Shown here piece by piece: positions 7,532 through 15,362 of a DNA stretch of 29,187 nucleotides. Within the stretch, counting starts at the first letter, position 1. Every line of letters starts with the position of its first letter. The position numbers and the translations under genes were made by a program. Under the pieces are notes generated by a model that did not search any database, had not been told where the DNA came from, and worked only from the letters and a program-made list of their open reading frames with translations. Origin of the DNA: Candidatus Campbelliibacteriota bacterium (GTDB taxonomy: Bacteria; Patescibacteriota; Minisyncoccia; Phycocordibacterales; CSBR16-193); NCBI GenBank assembly GCA_007129455.1, contig SKVL01000057.1:1-29187 (forward strand), read 5' to 3'.

Positions 7532-8269
7532 TCAAGTTTGATCAGTGTCCAATATTTTTAAATAGTTCTCCGAAATATTCACTTGATAGATTACGTCTTT
7601 TCTCTCCACCACGACATTCCACCGGTTTATCAAGGCATGCCTGTGTAAAATCTTATTCGGATTGAAGCAGACCGGATAGGTTACCATTTCTAAAAAAGGT
7701 ATGTCGCCTTCGGTGTCACCAACACCCACGGAGTCTTTCAGGGACAGAGATTCTTTTTCGACGGCACGTCTGACTATGTTGGCCTTGTTTGCTATGAGGT
7801 GTAGTTCATTGACTTTGCCCGTAAACCTGTCTCCCGGACCGAGGTCGTAGATTCGGCCGTAGACCTTATCAAATCCGAAGTTTGCACAGAATTCATTCAG
7901 TATGCCCTTAGGGGATTGTGAGATGGCTAACAGGTAATAGCCGTCATTCTTGAGCTTGTTAATCAAGGAGCGAGTGTAGGTGTAAGTTTGCCATCGCTGA
8001 TCTTCAACAATCGTTTTACCGACATCCATGAAATCCGAATAAGGAACTCCCTTAATATTTTCCGCGAATGTTCTTATTACCGCCTCTATGTATTTCTCAT
8101 AAGAGTCTTTTCTTTCAAGCCAAGCTTCTTTTTCTTTTTCAAAGTTTTCTTTTGCTCGTTCGGGGAAAATATTTTTCTCGATTAAACTCTCAACCAACTC
8201 TATGAGAAGGCTGGATCTGAACAGTGTTCCGTCAATGTCAAATATTGCCGTCTTTTGTTTAGTTTTCAT
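7532..8269 (-). CDS. HAD-superfamily hydrolase, subfamily IB (SerB-like phosphatase)
   Basis: This 245-residue protein has the HAD motifs in order: motif I FDIDGTLF (nucleophile D11, acid/base D13), motif II ISQSP (S117), and motif IV GVGDTEGDIPFL (184-189 core). The helical cap inserted after motif I (about 20-95) and overall layout fit the phosphoserine phosphatase-like IB group. The substrate is unknown. It is one of only three - strand genes. It is convergent with the histidine kinase gene (41-bp gap) and divergent from the metallopeptidase gene (79-bp gap). Confidence 0.8.
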   Translation of the reverse strand: MKTKQKTAIFDIDGTLFRSSLLIELVESLIEKNIFPERAKENFEKEKEAWLERKDSYEKYIEAVIRTFAENIKGVPYSDFMDVGKTIVEDQRWQTYTYTRSLINKLKNDGYYLLAISQSPKGILNEFCANFGFDKVYGRIYDLGPGDRFTGKVNELHLIANKANIVRRAVEKESLSLKDSVGVGDTEGDIPFLEMVTYPVCFNPNKILHRHALINRWNVVVERKDVIYQVNISENYLKILDTDQT

Positions 8270-8348
8270 TTTACGAGTGGGGATATAAAAAGTTTTTCGT
8301 AGAGATGTTTTCTGGGGTTGTTTGAAATTTTATTATATCATATATGCA

Positions 8349-8741
8349 ATGAAGAAATTCGATAGAAGCTCGGATGAAAGGTTTGCTAAATATGTCTCTG
8401 AAGCAATTGATGATCTACCCGGTAATATAATTGAGCGCTTGTCCAATGTGGCGATTGTTATCGAAGACGAGCCTTCTCCGGAGCAAAGGAAAAAGTTAAA
8501 CCTTCGTAAGGGGGAGGCCCTTCTTGGTTTGTATGAGGGGATTCCCCAGACGGAGAGAGGGAGCTCCTACCAAGGATTGCCCGACAAGATAACTATTTTT
8601 AAAAATTCAATTGAATTGAGCGCCGAGACCAAAGAGGATATTAAGCGTATTGTAAGGACGACCGTATGGCACGAGGTGGCACATCACTTCGGAATGGAAG
8701 AGGATGAAGTCAAGATCGAGGAGAAGCGCAGGGGATATTGA
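8349..8741 (+). CDS. Small zincin-like metallopeptidase (PF06262-type, DUF1025)
   Basis: This 130-residue protein carries the zinc-binding motif HEVAHHFGMEEDE (H108, E109, H112, with a downstream acidic ligand). It also has the family's earlier segments NVAIVIEDEPS and LLGLYEGIPQTER. Proteins of this family are cytosolic minimal zincins of uncertain substrate. The frame is open to 8322, but the family N-terminus (KKFDRSSDERFAKYVSEAI) fits the ATG at 8349. TATTAT at 8331-8336 ends 12 nt before that ATG, compatible with a near-leaderless transcript. No Shine-Dalgarno. Confidence 0.8.
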   Translation: MKKFDRSSDERFAKYVSEAIDDLPGNIIERLSNVAIVIEDEPSPEQRKKLNLRKGEALLGLYEGIPQTERGSSYQGLPDKITIFKNSIELSAETKEDIKRIVRTTVWHEVAHHFGMEEDEVKIEEKRRGY

Positions 8742-8781
8742 TAGGGATGCTTTATTTTTAAAAATATAAACATTTCGGGTA

Positions 8782-8809
8782 TTGGTTTTATGTTTTTAGA
8801 TGTTATTAT
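8782..8809 (+). promoter_or_regulatory. Candidate promoter of the coiled-coil/mscS operon
   Basis: TTGGTT (8782-8787) and TATTAT (8804-8809) are separated by 16 bp, 48 bp before the ATG at 8858. Reasonable match to a sigma-70 promoter. Confidence 0.45.
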
Positions 8810-8857
8810 AAACTAGAAGGTAAATGAAATCGTTACGGGAGTTTCATATTTTTAGTT

Positions 8858-10345
8858 ATGAAGGAAAAAAAGCATTCTCTTGAACAGACCCCCATTGCTC
8901 AGGGGAATAAGACGGTAGTTTCAACTCTAAGACCGATGCGAACTTTTGTTAGTGATCTTTCGGAGCTGAAACAAAAAGGTAACCTCGATGACAAGGCGAT
9001 ACAGAAGTTGCCTCAGAGGATTCAAGATGCCGTCCGTCGTCATGAGGAAGGGTCTTTACCACCTCAGGCTAAGACGGTTTTTTTCAAGCCTTCGGAAGAG
9101 ACCGAAACCGTTTTTGAAGAAAAAAAGAAGAATGAAAAAGAAGTTGTTTTGGATAAAGCTCCGAAGAAAAAAGAAGGACCCATTGAGACTGAAGAAGAAA
9201 AAGAAATCACTGACAAAGATACTTCCGTTGTAATCGCGGAAGCTCCCAGAACTCCTGAAATCCCCAAAAAGGAAGAAGTATCTGCCGAGGAAAGTGATAA
9301 GAGAGATAAAGAAACTCTTGTCAAAAGCAAATTAAACAAAAAAGACGAGGGGTTGGAAGAGGAAATAAAAGAAAAAGACGCATCTGAATTAAAAGAGGCA
9401 CAAAAAGAATCACGGCCGATTACCGAGGCGCCCAAAAGGGAACTTTCTTTCGAGGAGCGTGTAAACCTGAAAAGGCAAGAGGTGGATAAACTTACGAAAG
9501 AGAAGGAAGGAGAGGTCAATGATGTGAGGGAGAAAATAGAGGATCTGAATCGGGAACTTGAAGTGGCCAAAGGTAAGGTCAAAGGACTTGAGGACAGACG
9601 CACTCCCATTGCCGAAAGAGAGAAAGGTATCGAGAAAAAAGTTTTGGAGATAATGGAGAAGGAAAAGGACACGGGTTTGAGCGACGAGGTTAAAAGAAGC
9701 TTGGGGGAGGAGCGGTGGATCCTTGAAGAACAGAGACAGGTGACGGAGAAAGAAAGATGGGAAATAGACAAACAGATATCTGAAATTGATGAAAAAATAC
9801 TTGATATCCAAAAAGCTCAGGAGGGACTGAATGAAGAAAAAGAAAAACTGGAGTCTCAAAAGCTTCATTTTGAGGGGATTAGAGATATTTTAAATTCGGA
9901 AGATAGAAAGAAAAAGATTAAAGAAAGACTTATTGAAATAAAAGAAAAACAGGAAGCCCTTGAAAACGAGTGGGATTTGAAGAACGACCAAAAGGAGGGT
10001 ATTAGAGAAAAGATAGATTTGCTTCAAATCAAAAAAGAAGAGGTGGAAAGACACGTTGAAGAAATAGAGGAAAGAGAAAAGACCGCCGATGATCCGAACA
10101 TTATGCACAAAATAGAGAAAAGCCGATGGGAGGCCGAACAGCGTCGTAGGGATGTGGAGCAGCAGAGGTGGAGACGCGAAGACAGTTTGAAGGATATAGA
10201 GAATAAAATGCTCTATCTGGAAAATCGCTACAGAGGTTTTCTGAAGGAATATGAAAGACTTGAAGTTTCTCTGAAGAAGCTGGATGAATTTATTAAAAAA
10301 ACGAAAGAAGAAAGAGGGATATTGGAGAAAGAATTATTGATTTAA
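8858..10345 (+). CDS. Long coiled-coil protein A, first of a tandem paralogous pair
   Basis: This 495-residue, highly charged Glu/Lys/Arg-rich protein is not a recognised family. Residues 1-75 are a mixed, possibly folded N-terminus. Residues 75-198 are a low-complexity acidic/basic linker. Residues 199-495 are predicted coiled coil. There is no signal peptide, membrane helix or Walker motif, so it is likely cytoplasmic and not an SMC ATPase. Its only tryptophans are W287, W301, W372, W424 and W438. Residues 199-495 align without gaps to the end of the next gene's product, with identical Trp spacing. It stands 15 bp before protein B and heads the likely operon with mscS, tsaC and the mgtE-like gene. 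Confidence 0.75.
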   Translation: MKEKKHSLEQTPIAQGNKTVVSTLRPMRTFVSDLSELKQKGNLDDKAIQKLPQRIQDAVRRHEEGSLPPQAKTVFFKPSEETETVFEEKKKNEKEVVLDKAPKKKEGPIETEEEKEITDKDTSVVIAEAPRTPEIPKKEEVSAEESDKRDKETLVKSKLNKKDEGLEEEIKEKDASELKEAQKESRPITEAPKRELSFEERVNLKRQEVDKLTKEKEGEVNDVREKIEDLNRELEVAKGKVKGLEDRRTPIAEREKGIEKKVLEIMEKEKDTGLSDEVKRSLGEERWILEEQRQVTEKERWEIDKQISEIDEKILDIQKAQEGLNEEKEKLESQKLHFEGIRDILNSEDRKKKIKERLIEIKEKQEALENEWDLKNDQKEGIREKIDLLQIKKEEVERHVEEIEEREKTADDPNIMHKIEKSRWEAEQRRRDVEQQRWRREDSLKDIENKMLYLENRYRGFLKEYERLEVSLKKLDEFIKKTKEERGILEKELLI

Positions 10346-10360
10346 GTCTTGTTTATATAT

Positions 10361-11590
10361 ATGAATGACAAAATCGCCAAAGACAACTCTGGATTCAAGC
10401 CAAAAGAGAAAGGAGAAGAAGAGATTACCGGCGGTAGCGAAGTTGACACCGTGGAGGAATCCAAAAGCACCATCGAACCGAGTGAGGAGGAAAACGGGGG
10501 CATAGAAGCCATGGAAGAAGGACAAAAGGAAGGTTTCAGACCGCAGCCTTCGGAATCCGAATCAAAAGGGGAGGATATTGACTCCGAAGGTGTTGTTTTA
10601 GAAGGGAAAGAAGAAGACGAGAAGCATCGGGAGTCGAAAAATGAAAATGCAGAATTTGATGAGCCGTCGGAGGAACCGGTCGAAGAACGTCCTATTGATG
10701 AGAGATTTGAAGACAGAGAAAGGGAGATAAACGAGAGCATACAAAAGAAAGAAAGTGAACTGGTGGAGCTTAAAGACAGTAATGACCAAAAGCAACAAGA
10801 GATTGCAAACATCGAAAATGAAAAGAGTGTGCTTGAAGAAAAAAGAAAAACGATAGTTAAAAAAGAGTACCCTCTGGAGAAAAGACTTTTTGAGATATCC
10901 GAGGAGCGAGGTCGCTTAGAAAGGGATGAGCAAGGATTGAGGACCTTGGAGGAGGAGTCTTGGCGTCTTGAAGATGAACGTCAAAAAATCGAGAAAGAAA
11001 GATGGGAAATGGACAAGAAAATACTCGAGGTTGATAAGAGGATAGGGGCCATAAAAAAAGGAAAGTTCGAGTTTGAAAAGAGCATAGAAGAAAAAGAGAA
11101 GGAAAAAGAACGCTTAATGAATTTGAAAGGGGCACTTAAGGCCGTTTTTGACAAGAAGAAGATTGAGGAGCACCTGAATCAGGTAAGAACAAGACAGGAA
11201 GAAATTAAAAAAGAATGGGAAGGCGCGAACGAGCGAACAAGTTCTCTGGAGGAAACCCTTGTTTCCGTTGACAGAGAGAAAGATGTAGTTGAAAAAGAAT
11301 TGGAAGAAATAGAAAAAAAAGAAAGATCCACGGTCGATCCTGTGGAACTTCATGAAGTGGAAAAGGAAAGATGGGAAGTGGAGGAGAAGAAAAGGGAACT
11401 GGCGAAAAAGAAATGGGAATATGAAGACGACTTTAAGTCCTTGCAAAACGAGATACTGGAGCTCGAGGATAAAAATAAGGCTATTCTTAGAGAAATAGAG
11501 GAGAATAAAGAGACTGTTCAGAAGCTGGATGATGAGATACGAGGCGCGAAAGAAAAGTATGATATAAATGAAGATGAGATAATGCTCTAA
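10361..11590 (+). CDS. Long coiled-coil protein B, paralogue of the preceding gene
   Basis: The protein has 409 residues from the ATG at 10361; an upstream in-frame TTG at 10349 is less likely. The N-terminal 110 residues are an acidic, low-complexity region unlike that of protein A. Residues 113-409 are predicted coiled coil homologous to A 199-495 without gaps, ending at the same residue. Tryptophans W201, W215, W286, W338 and W352 match those of A exactly (spacing 14, 71, 52, 14). A shared DP-x3-H motif (about 326-331) also aligns. The stop is 3 bp before the mscS ATG, so the genes are co-translated. It may form a heterodimer with A; function unknown. Confidence 0.75.
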   Translation: MNDKIAKDNSGFKPKEKGEEEITGGSEVDTVEESKSTIEPSEEENGGIEAMEEGQKEGFRPQPSESESKGEDIDSEGVVLEGKEEDEKHRESKNENAEFDEPSEEPVEERPIDERFEDREREINESIQKKESELVELKDSNDQKQQEIANIENEKSVLEEKRKTIVKKEYPLEKRLFEISEERGRLERDEQGLRTLEEESWRLEDERQKIEKERWEMDKKILEVDKRIGAIKKGKFEFEKSIEEKEKEKERLMNLKGALKAVFDKKKIEEHLNQVRTRQEEIKKEWEGANERTSSLEETLVSVDREKDVVEKELEEIEKKERSTVDPVELHEVEKERWEVEEKKRELAKKKWEYEDDFKSLQNEILELEDKNKAILREIEENKETVQKLDDEIRGAKEKYDINEDEIML

Positions 11591-11593
11591 GTA

Positions 11594-12658
11594 ATGGATT
11601 TTAACGGAGAAATACAAATAATATTGGAGAAGAACCTTTTCGGTAATACTGTGGCGGATTATTTATTGGCGCTGGCTGTTTTCGGTCTTGCCCTGTTTGT
11701 ATTTAAGGTTTTTAGAGAGATGGTTCTGACTCGACTTAAGACTCTTGCCGAAAAGACAGAGACCGACTTGGATGAGACTTTGATAGACATTATTCGCTCT
11801 CTTCGCCCCCCTTTTTATCTCTTCATCTCTTTTTATATATCCCTGCTTTTTGTCGATATGCACGAGGTCGTCTTCAAGGGGGTAACTTATATTTTAATAA
11901 TTTGGGTTGGTTACCAGGTAGGTATTGTTTTTTCGGCCCTAATCGACTATGTGATTCGCAAAAAAACAGCCGCTGAAAAAGAAGCTCACACCCAAGCCGC
12001 CGCTCATTTACTTGGGACCATTGTGAAGGTTGTGGCTTGGATTGTTGTTATTATTTTTGTGCTTTCCAATATGGGGGTTAACGTTAACTCTTTAATGGGG
12101 GCCTTGGGTATAGGAGGGCTCGCAGTGGCATTGGCCGTTCAAAATATTCTTAACGATCTTTTTAGTTCCTTTTCCATCTATTTTGACAAGCCCTTTGAGG
12201 TTGGCGATTTCATTATGGTGGGAGAACATATGGGAATTGTGGAGTATATTGGTGTGAAGACAACCCGTATCCGAGCTCTTCAGGGGGAAGAGATAGTGCT
12301 GTCAAATCAAGAATTGACCACGGCGCGGATTCAAAATTTCAAAAAATTAAAAGAAAGAAGAGTAGCCTTTCGTTTTGGAGTTACTTACGAAACATCGAAT
12401 GAAGTTCTGAAAAAAATTCCCGGTAAAGTTAAAAAAATTATCGAAGAAGCTGAAATGGCTCGTTTTGACAGGGCGCATTTCTATCGTTTTGATGATTCCG
12501 CTTTAACTTTTGAGGTTGTTTACTTTCTTCTGTCTGCAGAATATGTCGATTATATGGACACTCAGCAGGAAATAAACTTGAAGATTAAGGCGATGGTGGA
12601 GAAAGAGGGGGCAGGTTTTGCTTATCCGACTCGTACCGTTCACGTTCACTCGAATTAA
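11594..12658 (+). CDS. Small-conductance mechanosensitive channel (MscS family)
   Basis: This 354-residue inner-membrane channel relieves turgor on osmotic downshock in known MscS proteins. It has about five membrane helices (roughly 21-40, 72-88, 94-118, 138-159, 166-190). The pore-lining helix is MGALGIGGLAVALAVQNILN (168-187), rich in Gly/Ala as in MscS TM3. The cytosolic beta domain follows (FEVGDFIMVGEHMGIVEYIG, 201-220; NQELTTARIQNF), then the C-terminal alpha/beta domain. It starts 3 bp after the coiled-coil B stop and is followed 7 bp later by tsaC. The placement suggests the coiled-coil proteins could be membrane-stress partners. Confidence 0.9.
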   Translation: MDFNGEIQIILEKNLFGNTVADYLLALAVFGLALFVFKVFREMVLTRLKTLAEKTETDLDETLIDIIRSLRPPFYLFISFYISLLFVDMHEVVFKGVTYILIIWVGYQVGIVFSALIDYVIRKKTAAEKEAHTQAAAHLLGTIVKVVAWIVVIIFVLSNMGVNVNSLMGALGIGGLAVALAVQNILNDLFSSFSIYFDKPFEVGDFIMVGEHMGIVEYIGVKTTRIRALQGEEIVLSNQELTTARIQNFKKLKERRVAFRFGVTYETSNEVLKKIPGKVKKIIEEAEMARFDRAHFYRFDDSALTFEVVYFLLSAEYVDYMDTQQEINLKIKAMVEKEGAGFAYPTRTVHVHSN

Positions 12659-12665
12659 AACAAAG

Positions 12666-13211
12666 ATGAACAAAGTCACTTATAAAACCGCGGTTTCATT
12701 ACTTCGGGAAGGTTTTATCGGTGTTGTGCCGACTGATACTTTATATGGTCTGATCGCTGTGACGGACAGTGAAGATGCCGTTGAGAGGGTTTATAATCTT
12801 AAGCGTCGTGAATCTTGCAAGCCTTGTATAATACTGACGGACAGTGTGGAGAGGGTTTATTCCTTCGGAATTTCTTTGGAGAAAAAAGAACTTTCGATTC
12901 TCGAAGAGCTTTGGCCCGGGCCCAACAGTGTTATTATTGAAGTTAAAAAAGCACCCAAATATCTTACCCGCAGTACTGGAACCCTTGCTTTTCGCGTTCC
13001 CAACGATGAAGACCTCCGGGATTTTTTGAAAGAGACAGGTCCTGTTGTCGCACCTAGTGCAAATCTTGAAAATATGAAGCCGGCTGCATCGATTAAAGAG
13101 GCTTACCTTTATTTCGGCGAAGAAGTCTTTTACGTCGATGGGGGAGATCGGACGGGGCCCGCCTCGAGACTTATGAGGATTGAAGACGATAAAATAAAGG
13201 TGATTCGTTAA
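12666..13211 (+). CDS. tsaC: L-threonylcarbamoyladenylate synthase (TsaC/Sua5/YrdC family)
   Basis: This 181-residue protein makes threonylcarbamoyl-AMP for the t6A37 modification of ANN-decoding tRNAs. Signatures visible are VVPTDTLYGL (20-29), LKRRESCKP (45-53, the KxR substrate-binding motif), LWPGPNSVII, RVPN, and GPVVAPSANLE. It matches the short TsaC type with no Sua5 C-terminal domain. The frame is open to 12618, inside mscS, but the family N-terminus fits the ATG at 12666. It sits 7 bp after mscS and 3 bp before the mgtE-like gene, so it is co-transcribed. Partners tsaB, tsaD and tsaE are not in the window. Confidence 0.9.
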   Translation: MNKVTYKTAVSLLREGFIGVVPTDTLYGLIAVTDSEDAVERVYNLKRRESCKPCIILTDSVERVYSFGISLEKKELSILEELWPGPNSVIIEVKKAPKYLTRSTGTLAFRVPNDEDLRDFLKETGPVVAPSANLENMKPAASIKEAYLYFGEEVFYVDGGDRTGPASRLMRIEDDKIKVIR

Positions 13212-13214
13212 AAC

Positions 13215-14207
13215 ATGGAAATTGAACAACACGAAAAAGAATCTGCCGCATCAAGAGCCTCTCGGGCAGTAATGACGGCAAAACCTGAAGAAACCCTGGG
13301 AGAGATAGAAGGGCGTTTTAAAGAGAGGGTGAACTCTTTGGAGATGCTTCAGTATGTGTATGTTTTGGACGAGGAGGAGAAACTCAAGGGCGTGCTTTCA
13401 GTGCGTGATATTTTCTCTCGTTCTCCGGAGATGTTAGCAAAAGATGTGATGTCTGAGAGTTTATCTTATGTATTACCGGACGCCGATCAGGAGACCGCGG
13501 CCATTATGGCTCTGCGCAAAAAGATAAAATCTGTACCCGTTCTGAGGAAAGACGGAACCTTTTTGGGAGTAATCACTTCAAAGACGATTCTCGACATTCT
13601 TTCGGAAGAACACAGCGAAGATCTCCTTTACATGGGTGGTGTACAGAGTGTCTATTCGGCCGGGGCAATAATCAAAAGCCGTTTGCACATCCTTGTGCTT
13701 GCTCGATTGCCTTGGTTGTTGATAGGTTTGGGTGGAGGTTTCTTGGCCGCTTTGGCCGTCGAGAGTTTTGAAGATATTTTGATTAACTATATTGTTTTGG
13801 CATTCTTTTTGCCTTTGGTTGTTTATATGAGTGATGCCGTGGCCAGCCAGACCATCTCGATATTCATTCGTGCTATGGCTCTTGATCATTCTTTTTCGAT
13901 CAAACGCTATGTTATTCGCGAACTTAGTCTAGGAGTTTTCATTGCTTCCGTTGTCGGTTCGGCACTCGCCGCCATAAGTTTGTTTTGGTTTGATGACGTG
14001 GGTCTGTCGTTGGTTCTCGGGATCGCACTTTTCTTATCTGTCTTGGTTGCCGTTTCGGTTGCTCTTTTGATGACGATAGTTTTGGATTTTTTAAAAAAGG
14101 ACCCTGCTGTCGGAAGTGGACCGGTTGCCACCATAATCATAGATATTGTAACGATTTTCATTTATTTCACGGTAGCCAAACTGTTCCTTCCCGTATTTTT
14201 GGCTTGA
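13215..14207 (+). CDS. MgtE-like divalent cation transporter with CBS pair
   Basis: This 330-residue protein has two CBS domains (about 15-70 and 75-132), which in MgtE sense Mg or nucleotides and gate the channel. They are followed by a five-helix membrane domain (about 160-327). The membrane part keeps RLPWLLIGL (164-172) and DPAVGSGPVATIIID (296-310), whose final Asp is the Mg-site residue in MgtE. The usual GGN-G-Q motif reads SDAVASQ (206-212). The N-terminal MgtE superhelical domain is absent, so this is a shortened member; Mg or another divalent ion is likely. It is the last gene of the operon beginning at 8858. Confidence 0.8.
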   Translation: MEIEQHEKESAASRASRAVMTAKPEETLGEIEGRFKERVNSLEMLQYVYVLDEEEKLKGVLSVRDIFSRSPEMLAKDVMSESLSYVLPDADQETAAIMALRKKIKSVPVLRKDGTFLGVITSKTILDILSEEHSEDLLYMGGVQSVYSAGAIIKSRLHILVLARLPWLLIGLGGGFLAALAVESFEDILINYIVLAFFLPLVVYMSDAVASQTISIFIRAMALDHSFSIKRYVIRELSLGVFIASVVGSALAAISLFWFDDVGLSLVLGIALFLSVLVAVSVALLMTIVLDFLKKDPAVGSGPVATIIIDIVTIFIYFTVAKLFLPVFLA

Positions 14208-14252
14208 AACTTTACCTTTGAAGCAGAGATTGGGTTTTGATCTTTCGAGCAT

Positions 14253-14317
14253 TGCTATAAAATCTCCTCAAAAAGCGGTTTTTAAAAATTTGCGTTTTTA
14301 TTCATTTAATTTATAAT
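14253..14317 (+). promoter_or_regulatory. Two candidate promoters for the GerMN gene
   Basis: An extended -10 TGCTATAAA lies at 14253-14261. A second candidate pairs TTGCGT (14290-14295) with TATAAT (14312-14317) at 16-bp spacing. Either would leave an untranslated leader of about 145 nt or more before the ATG at 14469. Confidence 0.5.
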
Positions 14318-14358
14318 AACCCTTAAATAGGGGTGTATAGTCACCTTATGTTTTTTAA

Positions 14359-14382
14359 ACGTGAAGGGTGTCGATTTCACGT
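14359..14382 (+). promoter_or_regulatory. Leader hairpin upstream of the GerMN gene
   Basis: ACGTGAA (14359-14365) and TTCACGT (14376-14382) form a perfect 7-bp stem with a 10-nt loop, followed by CTTTTGGA. It lies in the putative long leader of the next gene and could be an attenuator or mRNA-stability element. Confidence 0.35.
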
Positions 14383-14468
14383 CTTTTGGAGGGTATTAAA
14401 AGAAAAGATGTCTCAGTGTAGAAAAATCACCGGGGCATGGAATTATAAGTAATTAAATAAAGAACATT

Positions 14469-15251
14469 ATGAGAAATCTGATAATAATAGCACTCATCGC
14501 CATCATTGCCATTGTTTTGGGGGTTATGGTTTTTGGTGAGAAAGAAGATACGCAAGAGTATGGTATGGATGAATCCAGGACTATCGCTCAAGAGTGGATG
14601 GAGAACAGCTCTCCCACATACAACTTTGACGGGTCGGGCCTTGAGCTCGTTGGTGAGAGGGAGGTGAATGAGTCAACATTTGAGTTCACTTTTGGCTTTG
14701 AGTCTTCTGCCGCCGGATTTGGTGACAGGGAAGACCAGATGCTCGCACAGGTCATAACTCCTCATACGACCGTGGTGGTCGTTGAGAATGGCGAGGTTGT
14801 CAGCGCAGTCACAGACGAAGTTTACTCGGAACTTGATGACCGAATGATCGAGGATGAGCCGGTAGACGAGCCGACCGAAGAGACTGTTTCCGTTTACTTC
14901 ATGATCGTTGAAGACGGGCAAGAAGAGATCGCAGGTGTTGAGAGAACCGTTGTTGCCGATGGCAACATTGAGCACTTGGCATTGGAAGCCTTACTTGCAG
15001 GTCCGACCGAAGAGGAAGAAACGGCCGGTTACAGCACTGCCATAAATGAAGGAGTGGAGATCTTGAGTCTTACGATCGAAGGCGGAGTGGCAACGGCTGA
15101 CTTCAGCGTTGAACTTGATGAGGGTGTGGCCGGTTCGGCCATGGTTATGGCGATAAGAGGACAGATAGAAGAGACCTTGAAGCAGTTTGATTCCGTAAAT
15201 GAGGTGGTCATAAGTGTTGAAGGTGAGACTGAAGAGGTGCTTCAACCCTAA
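14469..15251 (+). CDS. Membrane-anchored GerMN-domain protein
   Basis: This 260-residue protein has an N-terminal hydrophobic anchor or uncleaved signal (4-22) with no lipobox Cys, so it is probably exposed outside the membrane. Residues 28-125 form a beta-rich region with no recognised domain. An acidic linker (125-138) follows. Residues 138-255 match the GerMN (sporulation and spore germination) domain: ALEALLAGPTEEE (171-183), GVEILSLTIEGGVATADFS (195-213), and the final RGQIEETLKQFDSVNEVVISV. GerMN domains in non-spore formers are thought to be envelope modules. Strong terminator after the gene. Confidence 0.75.
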   Translation: MRNLIIIALIAIIAIVLGVMVFGEKEDTQEYGMDESRTIAQEWMENSSPTYNFDGSGLELVGEREVNESTFEFTFGFESSAAGFGDREDQMLAQVITPHTTVVVVENGEVVSAVTDEVYSELDDRMIEDEPVDEPTEETVSVYFMIVEDGQEEIAGVERTVVADGNIEHLALEALLAGPTEEEETAGYSTAINEGVEILSLTIEGGVATADFSVELDEGVAGSAMVMAIRGQIEETLKQFDSVNEVVISVEGETEEVLQP

Positions 15252-15270
15252 CCGAAAAGAAAAATTATAA

Positions 15271-15304
15271 CAAAAACACCCTTTTTTAAGGGTGTTTTTG
15301 TTTT
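15271..15304 (+). terminator. Strong rho-independent terminator
   Basis: A perfect 13-bp stem (15271-15283 with 15288-15300) with a TTTT loop ends in a T-run to 15304. The stem's own A/T ends could make it work on both strands. Confidence 0.9.
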
Positions 15305-15326
15305 GCGTCTGAACCTGTGATATAAT
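15298..15326 (+). promoter_or_regulatory. Cupin gene promoter with extended -10
   Basis: TTGTTT (15298-15303) and TATAAT (15321-15326) are 17 bp apart, and the -10 is extended (TGATATAAT). The -35 overlaps the end of the preceding terminator. It leaves a leader of about 30 nt before the ATG at 15363. Confidence 0.65.
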
Positions 15327-15362
15327 TCGGAAGCTTATTTAGCAGTCTAATAAAAAACAAAC

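Noticed and set aside
7527..7540. Terminator between the convergent kinase and HAD genes
   Set aside because: CAAACT/AGTTTG hairpin has a 2-nt loop, no T-run and overlaps the HAD coding end.
9064..9771. Long - strand ORF (235 residues, Ser/Phe-rich) over the coiled-coil gene
   Set aside because: It is the antisense shadow of Glu/Lys-rich codons; low-complexity product with no domain. The same applies to - strand frames at 9410-9868, 10342-10812 and 11114-11617.
10349..10360. TTG start for coiled-coil protein B
   Set aside because: An ATG four codons later at 10361 is more likely; no ribosome site supports TTG.
8858..11590. SMC, RecN or Rad50-like ATPase identity for the coiled-coil proteins
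   Set aside because: No Walker A, Walker B or ABC signature; no head domains.
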